A DNA stretch of 64,000 bases from Chelonoidis abingdonii. Lineage: Eukaryota; Chordata; Testudines; Testudinidae. The stretch is taken from assembly GCF_003597395.2 (NCBI RefSeq), contig NC_133790.1, forward strand, positions 18,500,662 through 18,564,661. Direction: 5' to 3'. Made by a program: the position numbers and the translations under genes. This document shows positions 1-14,504 of this stretch, piece by piece. Below the pieces are notes generated by a model. The model searched no databases and was not told the DNA's origin. It worked only from the letters and a program-made list of their open reading frames with translations. The stretch's first letter is position 1. The number at the start of each line of letters is the position of its first letter.

Positions 1-3000
1 CTATCAAATACTTGGAAAGCATTTTTTTAACAGAATACCCAAATGGCAAATCGTCTCACTTCCCTCCCACAAGAGGTCCCCAGGGTTTAACCAGGACTGT
101 TGGTGCAACTCAGGTGTGCAGGGCTGCTGCCCATACAGGCATGCACATCAGACTGACTGTAAACTGTGTTGTCCTGCCCTTTTCTGGTGTGGAAAGGCAG
201 AAAAGTGTAAAGACCACACAAACCTGGCCAAAAAGCAGCCACAGAGCCCATGTGATATCCCTCCCCTTGCCCTTGAGCCTGGAGACACTCCTCCACATTA
301 AAGTGTGTCACACAATGGAGCTCGGGGGGTGAGGGAGGGTGGCAGGCTGGGAGTGAGGGGCAGACCCAAAGGGCAGCTGTTCTGGGCACCAGCATCCTTA
401 AGAAATGTGCAAATGTTACAGTGGAAAATCCATGGGAGCTAATAGTGCTCGAAGCAGCATTAATTCCCATTCCGTGGTTCCTACCCATCTCCAAGCAGGG
501 CAGTGTGTAAGCACAGACCCAGCTCCCACACTAGCTGTCAGACCAGGGGGAAAAGGAGCCAAAGGAGTACTCAGAGAAACTTGCCCATGCTGATCTCCCA
601 TTATCCAGGAGGCTAAGGCCTGGGTTCCAATGGACATATGAGTTCTGCATAGATAGGAAGAGACAGACCAGGGTTCCCTTCAAATGGCCACCATCCCCTT
701 GCCCCCTGACAAGAGAATGCCTTGGGAATTCTTTCCTTTTCCTCCCTATGAGGTGAGCCAGACCCTTATCCTCAACTGAGTTCCTTGAAGATGTTCAAAC
801 TGGTCTGGTTAAATCTGTTTACAATCATTTTTCCCATTTATCTCCTCCTCTTACCCGCTTTCATTTTGGCCCTAACCCCACAATTTATCTATATGCCTTT
901 TGTCTTACACTGTATGTAGTGTTCTTTACAGAGAGTTTTGTCACTGTGAGGTTGCAGAATTGAGCTAATTTATTCCAGGTACCTCTCACTTGTTGAGTTG
1001 CAACCTTAGCTGTTAGAATATTTGGATGGAAACTCAAGCCTTGCTAGTTAATATAAAACTCAGCTGGTGCTCTGGTAAGTACATACACTGCAAAGGATGA
1101 TTCTCTGCAGACGAGGAAACGGAGCAGCAAACCAGCAAGTCTTTCTCGTCTCTGGTTTCTAAAATTCTACACTGCTCACATGGCAAGTGAAACATGCTCT
1201 GTGCTGCTGGTGCACGGCATGGACCCTGGTTGCCAATAAAGTAAGAAACGGATGAGTTGGGATAAACACCCTGTGGCTTGAGCTTCAAAGTAGTCTTAGC
1301 AGTAACCATTGCAAACTGGTGACAGTTCAGGAAAAGGAAAGAGGCAAACCAGGTTGAAATCTTGTCTTGAGATCTGGAGGACCCTAGCTAGACATCTTAT
1401 GCTCTATTCTGCCTTACTTAATTGTACATGAAGCCAAGTTGATTCCAAATGGCCATCTTGGTGTTTAGTTAAGGACACCAGCAATAATAAAAGAAGGGAT
1501 ATGAACAATTCTGTTTCTGAAGTGTCCGTGCTCTTTGTACAATATTGTATTTCTCTGCCTGAGCTCTAGTTTTTCCGGACTGGTACTCTTTTCCTGAACA
1601 AATGTACATTATGTTGGCTCCAGTATTCTTTTCCTCCCTCTCTGCGGGGCACTGCAGTTCAGAATGACCAGTTTACCACATCCACTCAGATTATCCATTT
1701 ATCTGCTTCTGGCCTGCAGTCTGAATCTGCCCCTTTTGCATTCTATATTCCCATTAAATTACTTTTGTCTACTGCAATAGAGAGAGAGAGAATTGCCTTT
1801 CTTTCTCTCATGGAGTTATCAGGAACCAAGGAGTTTCATGGTGCTTGTTATTCAGGAAAGAGGGAACTTGCACATTTGGATAGGCACTAGAGAAAAGTGG
1901 GGCAAAGTATTGAAGACTGGTGGAGAAAAGGAGTTTTAAATTTAGATCACATGCTCTTCAGGGCAGGGCCTGTCTCTTACTATCTGTATGTACAGTACCT
2001 AGCACAAAGGGGTTCCCGATCTCAGCAGCTGCCTGTGGACACTACTTTAGTGTGAACAACAATAGCATTCTCAACAGGGCAGACTTTTATACAAATGCCC
2101 TGTTTAGTCAATGGAATAACTTTGCACTCAAAGAGAGCTTACTGCACACTGAAGAAATAGGTATATTTTCCCCAGCTCATTATTTATTTTGTAAGAGTCC
2201 TGCATGCAGTAAAAGGAACAATCTTTCTGACCCTCTGCCCTAGCGAAAGGCACATTTTGTGTGTCGAACAGTTTCAGAAAGTTAATGGCAAAGTGCACAT
2301 TACTAGCCCAGCGGAGAATGCATTTGTAAACATAACCACTATCAAAGAGAACTAGAGCTGCAAAGGCTGTTTTTCGCCTTGTGAGTTCATGTCTCTAAAT
2401 GACTAATTGGTAAAGTTTTATCTGCAGAAGATGGTTGGTAGTGGAAGATATTTACAAGAAAGAAAAGCAGGAAATAATTCATCTTCAGAAGCTGAACCTA
2501 GTCTAAGATGGTTGTGAATTGCAATGGGATTTAAAGATGGCTTCATTTCCTTTACAAAACAATGTTAGGGGTCTGATCCCTGTTTACATTATAGTTCTTT
2601 TACACACTAAGGGAGTGTAAAGGGGATATTGTAGAAATGAGATCAGGCCCTATCTCTCTGGTCAAAGAATCACAATTAGACCACAGACATCTTTTTGGAC
2701 TCCACCCCTGAGTCCACTTGTTACACTTATTATTGATTTGTACAAACCAAATAAGTTACAATACATTGAAACAAAGAATTGTACAATGAAAAGCAATAAA
2801 AGCTTTATATTATTTCACAGGGCACACAACATATCTCCCGCCTCCCCCCAAAATTAATTTTCTTTAAAAAGAAAAAAATATCTTGCTGTTATGGCCTGGA
2901 GTGTAAAGTTTTCCTTTAGGCCATGAAATTGTCAAAATCATTTCAAATGAGCCTGATATTTAGTCTTCACTGCAGGAAACATTGCTCTACCTATCTGGAA

Positions 3001-6000
3001 CAGCTCCTATCAGGAAAATAGTGCTCACTATTTCTGCTGAAAAAACAAGAGGTGACTCTTTAAAATAGTTATATGACCTTTAAAAAGTATACAAAATAAA
3101 AGAACAAGAAGGATGTTGGAATCCCCATTAGTTAAATGACCTCCTAGGCTTTCATAGGACTATGGATGTATTTAACTAATAGGAAACATCACCCAGTCTG
3201 ATGCCTGTCTTGGAAACAAAATAGGGATAATTTAGTATGAGGAGTGATTAATGTCATTTACTTACTCATTTTGTTATAGCTGTTACTGAATTTAAAATGC
3301 TACTCACAAATTAAACATTTTACAACCGTTTTGTTCCTAATTGGTTGCAGATCAGATTTCCTTTAAACATAATGGCTGTTTAGGCAGTGGGGTTTGAAAT
3401 GGACATTGTTTTTTTACAATCACTTTTGAAGTTTTGAGAATTTGTTTAATTTTGATGTATTTCAGTTAAAGGAGACCAAGGCGTAAAATCTCTTTATATG
3501 ACTCTGTTGTTTCAAAATGTGGTTTTAAAGCATGATATTCCTTATTACTGTGATTCAGACTTGGCCATTTTATATTTTTATGTTATATTTATATATGAGA
3601 TACATGTTGTCCAGATCATTATTTGGAGCAGGATAGCTAATTATGAGCTTAGTGAAAACACATTCCCATTCACACATTGAGTCTGAAGATTTGGGGGGTT
3701 AGGTTTTTTTTTCTTCCCCGATAGACTTTAATATTAGGTTTAATTCAAATACAAGTGCTAAGTGAGTAAAGGAGCATATATCCCTGTGTGGTTGTGACCA
3801 ATATGAATGGCTGTGAACAAGCAGAGAAAAGTTAACATTCTATTTTCTAGTCTGCTCCACCAGGGTGAAAACCAACAGTATTTCAACAGAGACCAGTAAC
3901 ATCTGAAAGTGAGTAGTGAAACTAACACAAGGTGTGTTCAGAGCCAATTAACAGCAGTAGGTAAAGATTATGTTGTACCTGACTCAAACCAGATTAGGCA
4001 AAGCTAACCTGCCTACTCAGATGAAATTCTAATAGTTTGTTTTAATTACTTTCAAGATGGTTTTTTATATATATATAACTTATGTACAAATATATCCCAT
4101 CCGTTCACCTAAATCTTTATATGTAAATAAGTAAGACAGTCTCACATATAGCAAATAACTTCCAAAGCTTCCAGCATCACTTCTGATTCTTGATTAATAT
4201 TATTTTTTTAATTCCTGACTGGGATTCTTGATTTTAAGGATTTTTGTTGTTGTTCATCATTGCTTCCACTGAAGTTTGGGTCAAAAGCACATTGATTGAA
4301 CCAGCTGACTTCTAACAAGAAGTGCAAGTTGTGCTTTTTATTAGTAAGATTAAGTCATTAAAATACTTGGAAGACAGTGTACAATTAAGGATTTCCCTCC
4401 CCTACATATAGTCACCAGTTAGTATTATCAAAAAACAGCTGTCTGGTTGGTCATATCACTTACCAGATACCAGAAGATACCAGAAGATACTTATCTGCCT
4501 AATGAACTTCTTCATTAACTAAATCTATTGAACATCTACCATCAGTTCTGAGAAGGAAACTTTTGGTAGCGGTTCTGTCACCTACTGCACTTTATTGCCT
4601 TCATTTCCACTTGACATTCGTTATTGTCTTCTTAGAGAAAACTTTGTCAACTGATAGTGTTCACTCAGTTTCTTGGAGTGTGTGTTAATATATTCTGAAA
4701 AGGCTTTAAAGTATCTTCCTTTATTTCATAATTAGAATAGTTGTTCTATGATTATCTAGGTAGTGTTTGCTTAAAAGGGTCTTATAAGGTCAGCTTGGGA
4801 GATACATTTGGATATTTCATGATGGACTAAACTCAGCCCATTACTAAGAGTAGATCCAGACTCTTGCTATTCTCCAATTAGCTAACCCAGCACTAGTTAT
4901 GGTAGTTACTAAATTCATCTAGTAAAACAGATGACATTTTTGAGAAATCATCTTTTTGAAAGTATCTTGAAAGGGAGCTGTAATAGGGCCAATTTTAACA
5001 GATTGAAACTACTATCTAATCCGATCTCCACTTATAGAAAATATTACTGTCCTACAAAGAGATCATTTATGGTAAGCTTTATGTATATTTGCTTTGGGTT
5101 TGGCTAATCCATAATCCTAATAGTTCAGAGCTCTGGGTGAAGAATTAGTTTTGTGTGTGTATGTTTCAGGTAAAGGTTTCAATTAACATAAAGAAGTTCC
5201 AGGTCTTAGATAAATGTATTTAACTACAGATTGGTACCTTCAAACAGGACTTGGCTGTTTCTAGGTGCCTTTAACACCACCATGTAATTGCTGTTTATTT
5301 CTCATTCACATTAAATACATACATATATTTCCCAAGCACGATAAAGGTCTAAAAGTACTAGAAAATATTTCAACTCTTTTGGACTTTTAGCACATGCTAT
5401 TTTCCCGTGGTTAAATGCACAATGTTTTGGAGAAATTGACCAAAGGAATTGGGTACATAAAAAAATTATTACTCGGAGCTTGTTAATACATTTGTTTCTA
5501 TTCTACACTTGAACCAACATTGGATTGTTTAAGTTGTCTGACATCTTTCATTGTAAATGATGAGGAATAGTAGATTATAATGCAATTTCGGTGCTCTGCT
5601 CTGTTAACCTGAGGAGTCTGACGACTAGATATTGACTAAAAAGTGGTATTTGAAATATTATTGCACCACTGGTCTAAGGTTGACTTTAACAGTTAGCATC
5701 CAGCTTCAGACTAAGTAATTAAACAAAATATCAATAGCAATTTGTTTAGATTGCTAAGAAGAATAAACCATACAAGTATTAAAGATGATGGGAAATTAAT
5801 TCTGAAACAAATTTTTGAGTAAACGTTGCTTGTAATAAGATATCATTGGTACAAATGAGCAGTACTGGGGTTATAGTTAAGCTAGAAAGTATTTATTGAG
5901 GCTGCAGGTTAGAAACAAAGTCATATTGGTTAACAAATAAAACTAAATGAAACCAATTTTCAATTCATTCCTAGAACTTAATTCTGTACTGCTGCTGAGT

Positions 6001-9000
6001 AAATTTGTGTTAAGTAATGTTAAGTAAAATTGTGAACACATCTTTTCACTGTTTGCAATTTTTTTTTAAAATTACAATCCATGAAATGGTAGAAATAAAA
6101 GAATAGAGTGCAACACACTCACCCATCTTATCCCAACGAATTATTAATTTGGGGGTACACAAGTCTTATGTATTAAACCATTTATTTAATATTCAACTCA
6201 AACCTTAAGTTTATATAGTGTGTTTTGTTAGATCAGCTATTTTTATGCATGTAAAATTGATTTGCATCAAGTGATTTAAAAAAATCAGAATTATAAATAA
6301 AGGGGAAAGAGGTTTAATTTTTAGTACAGTAACAAAAATTTGTGTTAGTATGAGACACAGACATTATATATCAAAGTTATACACACAATAAACATAAAGA
6401 TAATTTATGTGTTTAGCAGGTAAGTTATTTTATAGATAAAATAAGAAAGGGGAAACCTTTACAATTACTTATTTTGATATTAAATTCTTAACTCTAGAAG
6501 TGAGGTGTGTCTCTTAGGTACATACTATACACTACTCTGCTGATTTTTCCCATTTGGTCAGGGCTAACAGAATTATATTATTTGGCAACTGTGGTATTTG
6601 AATAAAGAGGTATTTTTTCCAGTGAGTTTCCTTGAATGTCAAACAGATCAGAGTATTAAAAAGTCTGTGAGATAAGCATATTAAAATTTGCAAACAATTT
6701 GAGTTTAGAAAATTATTTATTAAGATCAGTTCTAGAATCCTGTGAACTAGGATTTCTTTTCCATACTGTCTGGACTGTAGGTCCTAACAATTATTTTTTT
6801 TAAATTACAAGAGGAAAAATGTTCATGGGGAAGGAGGGAGTAATTAAATCCCACATTTTGTTGTGATCGAGTTTTGTGGATTGTGTTTATTTAATGAAAT
6901 AACTTGACTGTTTCCCATTGATACTAAAACAAAGAATGAGATCCTGAAACACTTTGAAGTGTGTATTTTGTTGCTTTTGTACATGCCTAATATGTGCTTG
7001 AATCTTTTAAAACACAATTGTGTTCTGACTCTGGCCATCTGAAAGTTCATTTTAACTGTTTGGCATGGCAAGATGACACTTTTCAGAAGCAGTTTAAAGT
7101 TCAAATTCACACCAGTATGAAAAAATATCTCCTTGTCCTTTTAGGTAGGGGGCTTATTTGTAAATCTTCTTTGTGAAACAATTATAAATCTATAATAGCA
7201 AAAGAATAAAATTACTTAAAATATACTTCCTTAGAAAAGTTCTTTGTGTTTAAAATGTTGTTTATTACACACAAAAAAAGTGGACTCTCTAAACACAAAA
7301 TATTGGAAATCTTTCCACTATGTAGTCTGAGCAACTTAAAAATAACTTCTGTATTAATATTAATCAATCAGAAGTGTTAGGATTATTCTGCTTTAAATAA
7401 AAAACTTTAAGAAAGAACATATTAAAATAACAATGTAAAATAAAATATGACACCAACCAAAATTAGAGAATCTATTTTTTCTTGTAATTTAAATAGTGAG
7501 TATTAGCTATAAAAGAAATTCAATAAAAATTATTATATGAAGAAACTTCTTTATTTTCAGTACCTAGTTAAATTATCCCATTCAGAATAGAGTACTCTTG
7601 AAAAATGATAAACAATCTCCATATACAGTGAAACTAATTCCAAACAAATGTAACTCACTGACAACACAGAATTTAGACAAGAAGTCCAATTACACCAGTA
7701 AATATCAAACTATTTTATTGTTCAAGCCAATGTGAAATTTGAGAAATCTACTAGATTTCTTCACCAGTTATTGCAGTAATCTGGGGATGTTTTTAGATAC
7801 ATTGACATGAAGTGTTGCTGACTAAACAGGTACTGAACTTCGATTTTTTTAAATTTTAGATTTGAAATGAAGCTTCAACATATGGCTGTAAAGTATTTGT
7901 TCCTCAAAGTGACCACTGAGAAATGCTTGCATTCTAATGAGAGAATGTAGCTAATTCACTTTTCTACCCCCATGCCAAAACTTCTGCAATATTTCTGTGA
8001 GCTAACCTTTATCCCCCTTCTGGACTTGTATTGGTCTCTGCTAGAAAGCAAGTCAGCTGTAATTACTTACAGGTGAGTTATTCCATACTCATGAAATAGC
8101 TCTATGAAAATGATGTTATTGAATTGAAATGTAGATGGCAGAAACACATTGATTTATTTTGCATGTTTTTAAAAGCTTAACAATCACTTCTACTTCCCCC
8201 AATAGTAAAGAAACCATTAAGTCCACTTCTAAATTGAATGAATACAATTTGAGCATTTTTTGAAATAAATAGATTTAGAAGAATAAAAAAAATCAACTCA
8301 TGTTAAGAGTTTAATTGTAAACGTTTATCCCTTCTTTGCAAACAGTTGGCTATTTGACACGAAGCTGCACAGCATCTCTGCTAGCTTACCCGTGAAGCTG
8401 GTTGAGAAATGAATTTGTTTACTTTGTTGTGCTTTTTTGAAAGTGTGGGTAACTCCACCCATAATTCTGCAACTCCCCCCTCAGCAATTTCTTTTTAACC
8501 TTTTAAGCACTGCTACTGATTCCAGAGCTTCTCTGACAAGAGATACCCAAACCAGGTACATTTGTATTGCCCACAACCAAAATAAAACACTTAAACCACT
8601 GGCTTCCAACCTGATCCTATTGAAAATAGGACTCCAACAGCTGTAAAAATAGGTGTTGTAAACCCTATCCAAAGTTGCATTAACCATGTGTTTGGTAAAT
8701 ACCAACACACAGCAGCCCAGAGATTGTGTGTGTTTGTTTATGGAGGGGGGGAGTACAGATTTTGTTTTGGTTTTATTACAGCCATACAGAGCTCTGGCGA
8801 TTGATTTTCAGGCACATGAAAAGGGCTTTTTTTTTTGCTTTTTTTTTACAGGCCTTCCCTGTGGAAGGGAGAAGCAGTAAAAGGTGATGCCACCCACTCT
8901 GAAGGAATGCTATGCATGCAATTAGGAGCAAACTCCCAGCTAGGGGGTTAGAATTCAAAGCAAGGCAAAGGCTCCCCACCTCCCACAAACAACAAATCCA

Positions 9001-9153
9001 TTAAACCTACCAAAGCCATCAATACTGATCAATGCGTCTAGGGGCCTTTAACCATTTCAGTACTCAGGACCTTTCCCCTTCCAAGTGACAGCCACCTCCC
9101 TTCCAACACACAACTGCCTGAATTGCCCAGAATAAATAGCTATTTGTTTACTA

Positions 9154-9158
<5 letters not shown>
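1..9158. other. AT-rich noncoding DNA, no gene recognised
   Basis: I find no convincing exon on either strand; open frames are short, scattered and of low-complexity composition. From about 2.2 to 8.4 kb the sequence is strongly AT-rich with many short A and T runs. Apart from one degraded LINE/SINE tail near 1.95 kb I recognise no transposable element. It could be intergenic, intronic or a long 3' UTR of a gene lying to the left; the sequence alone does not decide. Confidence 0.6.
1950..2045 (+). repeat. Degraded LINE/SINE 3' tail (L2/CR1-like)
   Basis: The order 'gggcagggcctgtctctta', then 'gtacagtacctagcacaa', then 'gatctcagc' and 'actact' follows a tail common in reptile genomes. Related tails occur near 37.5 and 60.55 kb in this window. 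Family assignment is from memory and the copy is old and diverged. Confidence 0.5.

Positions 9159-9208
<50 letters not shown>
9159..9208. repeat. (AC)25 microsatellite
   Basis: An uninterrupted AC dinucleotide run of 50 bases. The long Thr/His and Val/Cys open frames crossing it on both strands are translations of this repeat and not genes. Confidence 0.98.
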
Positions 9209-9211
<3 letters not shown>

Positions 9212-9610
9212 TGTGCACTCGGTGCATTGCAGCCAGCCTCATGAAATGCCATTAAGTGAAACTAACTTCAGAAGGGCTGGCTGGAATGGCCAGCAGCGAA
9301 AAACCAGCCTTTTCAAACATTGGGCTCATGTCGATGACTGGTCAAAGTGCAGCCTGCTCCCAGTTTTTTACCCCGCAATAGGAAGACAACCTAAAGTTGG
9401 GTTTTAAAATAGAATAATCAGAAAGATCCACCAAATCTGTAGCAGTGAAGTGGTTAATCAATACCAGGGCTGCAGGCAGAAGGAGGGGCAGGGTGGGAGG
9501 AGGATAAAAAATGCAGAAAGGAAGGAAATGGAGGGAGTGAGAATTAGACTCACTATAAAATCTCCTCATTCTGATTTACTTAAAAAAAAAAAGAGGGGGG
9601 GAGGGGGTGA

Positions 9611-9638
9611 GCCAGCCAGCCAGCCAGCCAGCCAGCCA
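9611..9638. repeat. (GCCA)7 tetranucleotide microsatellite
   Basis: Seven perfect GCCA units, preceded by an A run and a G-rich tract at about 9581-9607. Confidence 0.97.
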
Positions 9639-11089
9639 AAAAGCACAGTAACCTCTTTTCCTGTGGAGAGGATGTTTATTAGGGATTGTACTATGTATGT
9701 TTTTAACTATTAGTTCCATGGAACCTTTGGGATCTGAGGGGGGAAAGTCACTTGAATGTAAAATACATGGAATTAGACTGATTTTTGTATTTGCTTTGCC
9801 TCTGCTCATTTTTCTACATTCTTCATTTCCTCCTCTGCCCTCCCTCATTCATAACTTGTATTTAATAACTGTTTCTCTCATTCATCACTGCCCCCTCCTT
9901 TCCTAAACACTGTCAAAACTGAACACAAGAGCCTGCTTCATAGAGGTTTGATCAGAAGAGATTTGGGATCTTTAGAGTAATTGCATTTGGTTACTTGCGA
10001 TACATTTTTAACCTATTGATTGGATACATTTATGGAAATCTGAATGGGATTTTTGGCCATCTTTTACATTTGAGATGGTCTTTAGTTAACAATGTTTTTA
10101 TTTCATTATATTTTGAGGAAAGAGACTAGGAGATTTCCTTGGTTTTTCTATTTTTATTCTGCAGATGGGAGAATATTATTAAGAAAATTGTACATTTTTA
10201 CCATATTATAATAATTTCTCCACCTACATAAACATATATGTGGGGGAGTGAGCTGGGGCATATTTAAAACTTTTAAAAATCGTTTCTGACAGCTTTTAAA
10301 TTGCTGTAACATTTCAGTCTTTTTTTTTTGGTCATGAATAGTTCTTTTGTTTTTTACTTTTTGAAAACTCCCTTTAACCAGCTTCATTTTTAACAAAACA
10401 TATAGTAGAACTGAAAAAAAAAAGAATAATTAAACAACATCTTATATTGCAATGATGCAGCCACAGTGTGATTTTAAGTTATTTTATCCTGTCACATCTG
10501 ACCATTCAAACAACACGTTTTGTAAACTTCTTAGTTAAAAAAAAATAGGGGTAAAGAAGAGTTATACATTTTAATGGTAGACTGACAGTCAAGATAATTC
10601 AAATTGATATTTAAATAAGGGGTTGACTTGAAGAAGGATCACATTCGTGTAGAAAAACCTGTGTCAATGTGTTAAAAGTGAGGAATGTGAAGGGTTTAGA
10701 GAATACCAATCATGCTTTGGTTTCACTCTCCAAAGCCCATGTAAAATAGTGACTTTTTTTTTTTAAGCTGAGGCAAACCAAACCTCAAATCTGTTTGAGC
10801 TTAAACATTAATACTCAATGCTGCCCTGTGAACATTTTATGAATGTATTTGTTCCTGTCCCCCACTAAGTTTTATCAATTCCCTTTGAATCTAACTTCAC
10901 ATTTTTGTTCACAGGAGTATTTGCAGCTCATGAGCTGGGAATAAAGGCAAAACACAAAATCAGATCTAAGTCTTCCTAATTTATATTAATCTTCCACCAG
11001 GAGGGATTGTAAAGTTAATTCATAACAGTCTCTGTAAATACTTTGGAAACTTTGTTAAATAATTTTGCTGCCTCCAAGTTTTCTCCTTG

Positions 11090-11134
11090 TCTCTGTCTCT
11101 CTCTCTCACTCACACACACACACACACACACACT
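11090..11134. repeat. (CT)n-(CA)n compound microsatellite
   Basis: A CT-rich run passes directly into a CA run of about 12 units. Confidence 0.95.
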
Positions 11135-12010
11135 GACAAAACACATGTATGTTCTAGGTCTAATTAGGAAGAGTTTATATGATTTTGTACATGTGTTTTC
11201 ACACTCGTGCTAATTCTGAAGTGTGTGACTGTGCAGTTAGAGTGGGGCTATTTTAACACTGCAGATGGGAGAATATTAGTATGAAAATGGTAAATAATGA
11301 TGTTAAGAAGTAGATTAAAATTAAAAAAGTGCTTTGTTGCAGCAGGGGTCTCATTAGGAAATAGTCATGCTTGTCTGCCACAGATTTAAAACCTTTCACC
11401 ACACCAGGCCTGGAACTGAGACAGATATAGTTTAAGTAAAGGCATAAGAGGCTCCACCCCCCATAATATCAGATACAGTTACACTGAAAAAACCCCACCT
11501 CAGGATCTGAGGGCAAAAATCAGCATTGCTCCCCTCCTCTCCACGTTCAAAAATATATATTTTATCTCTTCCCCGCCCACCCCAGTTTTAAACTTTTCAA
11601 AGCCTCCTCCTTAAAACAAAACACCAACAAAAAATACCCTCCGTGGTTCAGACTCCCTGTCCAAAGAGGAGGCACAAAACATTCCTTTTAGAGCATAAAA
11701 AACACCCCAAAAACAAACCAAAAGCCCCTCAACTCAGGCTTTTTAGCAAATCAGGGAAGAGCACAGTTGTAATAGCTTTGGGAGGCAAGTAAACACAGTA
11801 CCAAGGACTGGAAGCAAAAGGTGGGCGGTGGAACCTTTTCTGAACTTAATTTACAATTTGGTCAAAATTACATTGATAAACACATTCTGGATTTGCTGTA
11901 AAGTTACACATTTTTAATATAAACTTCCAAGGCAGTTGCCTTTCTTCATGATCTGTCATTTCCTGTATAGCCATGATAATATATTAGTTAAATGTATGGC
12001 AGTGGATTTA

Positions 12011-12053
12011 TGTGTATGTGTATGTGTGTATACACACACACACACACACACAC
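12011..12053. repeat. Self-complementary TG/CA microsatellite
   Basis: A TG-rich arm with interspersed TA steps is followed through a central TATA by a pure CA arm. The two halves are reverse complements over most of their length, so the tract can fold on itself. A TATA/TATG-rich stretch follows to about 12110. Confidence 0.9.
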
Positions 12054-14504
12054 TATACGTATGAAAGACACTATACTATGTATATGAAGTACACTATGTA
12101 TATATAGTAAATCAGTACAAAGCATTTTGTTTAAAAGCTTGGGAAATCACCATACTGGAAAAAACAAAAACCAAAACCCCACACCAAGTATTCTTGGCAT
12201 TCAAGACAAAGCTGGCAAGGCAATACAAGTTGAACGGTTTGTGGATGACTCAATGTGGGGCAGAAAGCTTCTATGTTTAAGAGATTTGAGGCAAGGGTTG
12301 GGGAGGAATGTAATAATGGAGATACAGGTCACAAAAAGATCTACAAAAATAATCTTATTCTTACCTGCTTATTATGATTTTTATTTAACTCTGGTTGGTG
12401 CAATTAAAAACATTGATCAATGTAGTCTAGGGAGAACTTCTAGGGAGTTCCAAGTTTAAGCTGTATTCAGACAGGAATGATCTGTATGGTATACAGGGGC
12501 TCACCTTTCCTCCAGGAAGCACATCTTTCTTTTGCTGCAAGATGTGTACTTTTTCCCAGCAGTAAAGTACCAACCCCACAAAAAAGTGATATAATTAGTG
12601 CTGGTCCCTAGTGCAAACTCTGATCTCTAAAAGAAACCATTGCAGCTTTTCAAACGTCTGCCATTTTGAAGACAGAAAAACATTTTCAAACAGACAGAAG
12701 AATCCCTCTTGAATCCCCCCTGGCCCTTTTGAATTCACGCCCTGCCTTACATCAAACGGTTTTTTGCTGATTAACTGCACAATCAGGTCCCTGCAGATCA
12801 GGGGGAGAATGGAGAAGAGAAAAGCAACCTCTTTTCCAGAGAACAATACCATTATTTCAGCTCCATTGGACAGGAATGTGTGATTTCACAGCCCACTGCC
12901 CCTCTCTCACATCTCCAAAAACACTGCCAGAGATCCACTGCTCAAAAGTCCCCACCATTGGTGCTGAAGCTAGGGGTGCTCCCACACCCCCTGGCTTGAA
13001 GTAGTAGAAACAAACACCAAATGCATAGTTTCCATGGTTTCCATCATCAGCACCCCTACTAGAAAAAATTGTGCCAGCATGCCTGGTCCCCACCCAGTTT
13101 CATCAAAATCCAGCATTTACAAATGTGTCAATACTTTTGAGTTTTTTCATAGTTTTTTTTTTAAATCTGCTCAAGAAAACATACAACTAAAGTTTAGTTT
13201 TGAAAAGCCTAGTTAGTATTCACACTTTTTGATAGATTTCTAGTTCACACACAGAAGATAGATTTTGGTTGGAGTTTGGGTTAGGGCAGTTAACAAATGA
13301 AAAAAAGATTTTTGTATAAAACTATTCAATATTCTAGGAAGAACTCAATTGTTTGCAAACACAATGAACCCCTCATTCATTTAATAAAGTCTTAACAAAT
13401 AAGAACAAACTTTTAAAGACCACTTTTAAAAAAAATAAGGATGCATTGATTCCTCAAGATTTATCTAAAGATTCTTTTGCAGTTAAATTGTCTCCTTCCA
13501 GTCTGACGCAAAATATTTTAATTTCACAAACATATAGTGAAATGAATTGTTGAATTACTGTTTGCACAAGGTCACTATTTATTTTAAAAAGACTAAAATG
13601 ATTGAACAAACGTTTTTTGTTAGTTAATAATATTCCAGTAACCTTTTACAATTACCATGACATTTTTCTGTGTTAGGGTTACTGTGTCAGAAACATCTCA
13701 CCATCTTTGTTAGTACATTTTAAAACGATTCACGTGTTTCATGATTTGCAAGAAAAATATTAGAATGCTTTCCTGTCTCCCTTTCAAACTTTGGTATAAA
13801 TTCTCAGATATGTTGCATCATATGTAGTTTACAAAAGCAAAAGTTCTTGGTGTCACTAAAGTGTACTGAAGTGACATGATGTGTGTAATAGTCACTAACA
13901 ATTAAATCCCTTGTTTTGTTCGGTCCCATAGTAAGTGTATATCCAGTACAATGAAAGTGTGAAAAAACCGTGGCAATCGACGCTATAATTTACTAATTTG
14001 ATTCAGGGAGAGAAAGAAAAAGAGATTCTTAGGGGAGGCATATACAAAATTTCTCCCCCAACCCCAGAAATAAGTAAAAAGCTAAAAATAAGTGATAATA
14101 ATAAATTAATAATAGGTTTAGCGATTTGTTTGATCAAAGTACAGGTTAGTTTTCTGCTACTAGGAAAGAGGTCAAGATTTAAAAACAAAAAATGTAGAAA
14201 CTAGTTACAATGGCTTGGGCAAAGCAGAAAACACTGACCACACCTCTCAGATAGAAGGCAAGTGGGGATCAGTTTATCTCCCCAACACCATCACTACCAA
14301 ACAAAAGAGAGAGAGGGAAAATAATATTTGTTCAGGTTTCCCCTCTGTTCGCTTTTGATTTATCTGTTTACAACCGGGACCCCCTCAGTTGAAAAAAAAA
14401 TCAATGAAAATGTAGTTCGAGAAAAGGCGGGCAAAGTACAGAAAAAATTTTTGTGAATGGAAGAATGTGTTTGTGCATTCATTGTTAAAATAAAGAGTAT
14501 GCCG

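Larger units (their letters stand above)
9639..14460. other. Noncoding DNA with microsatellites, no gene recognised
   Basis: AT-rich, with long A and T runs and short open frames only. No splice-bounded exon, RNA gene or recognisable transposable element was found, apart from the two microsatellites listed separately. It lies immediately upstream of the promoter-like block at 14.5 kb. Confidence 0.55.

Noticed and set aside
9057..9407. Open frames with long His-Thr and Val-Cys runs
   Set aside because: They are translations of the (AC)25 microsatellite.
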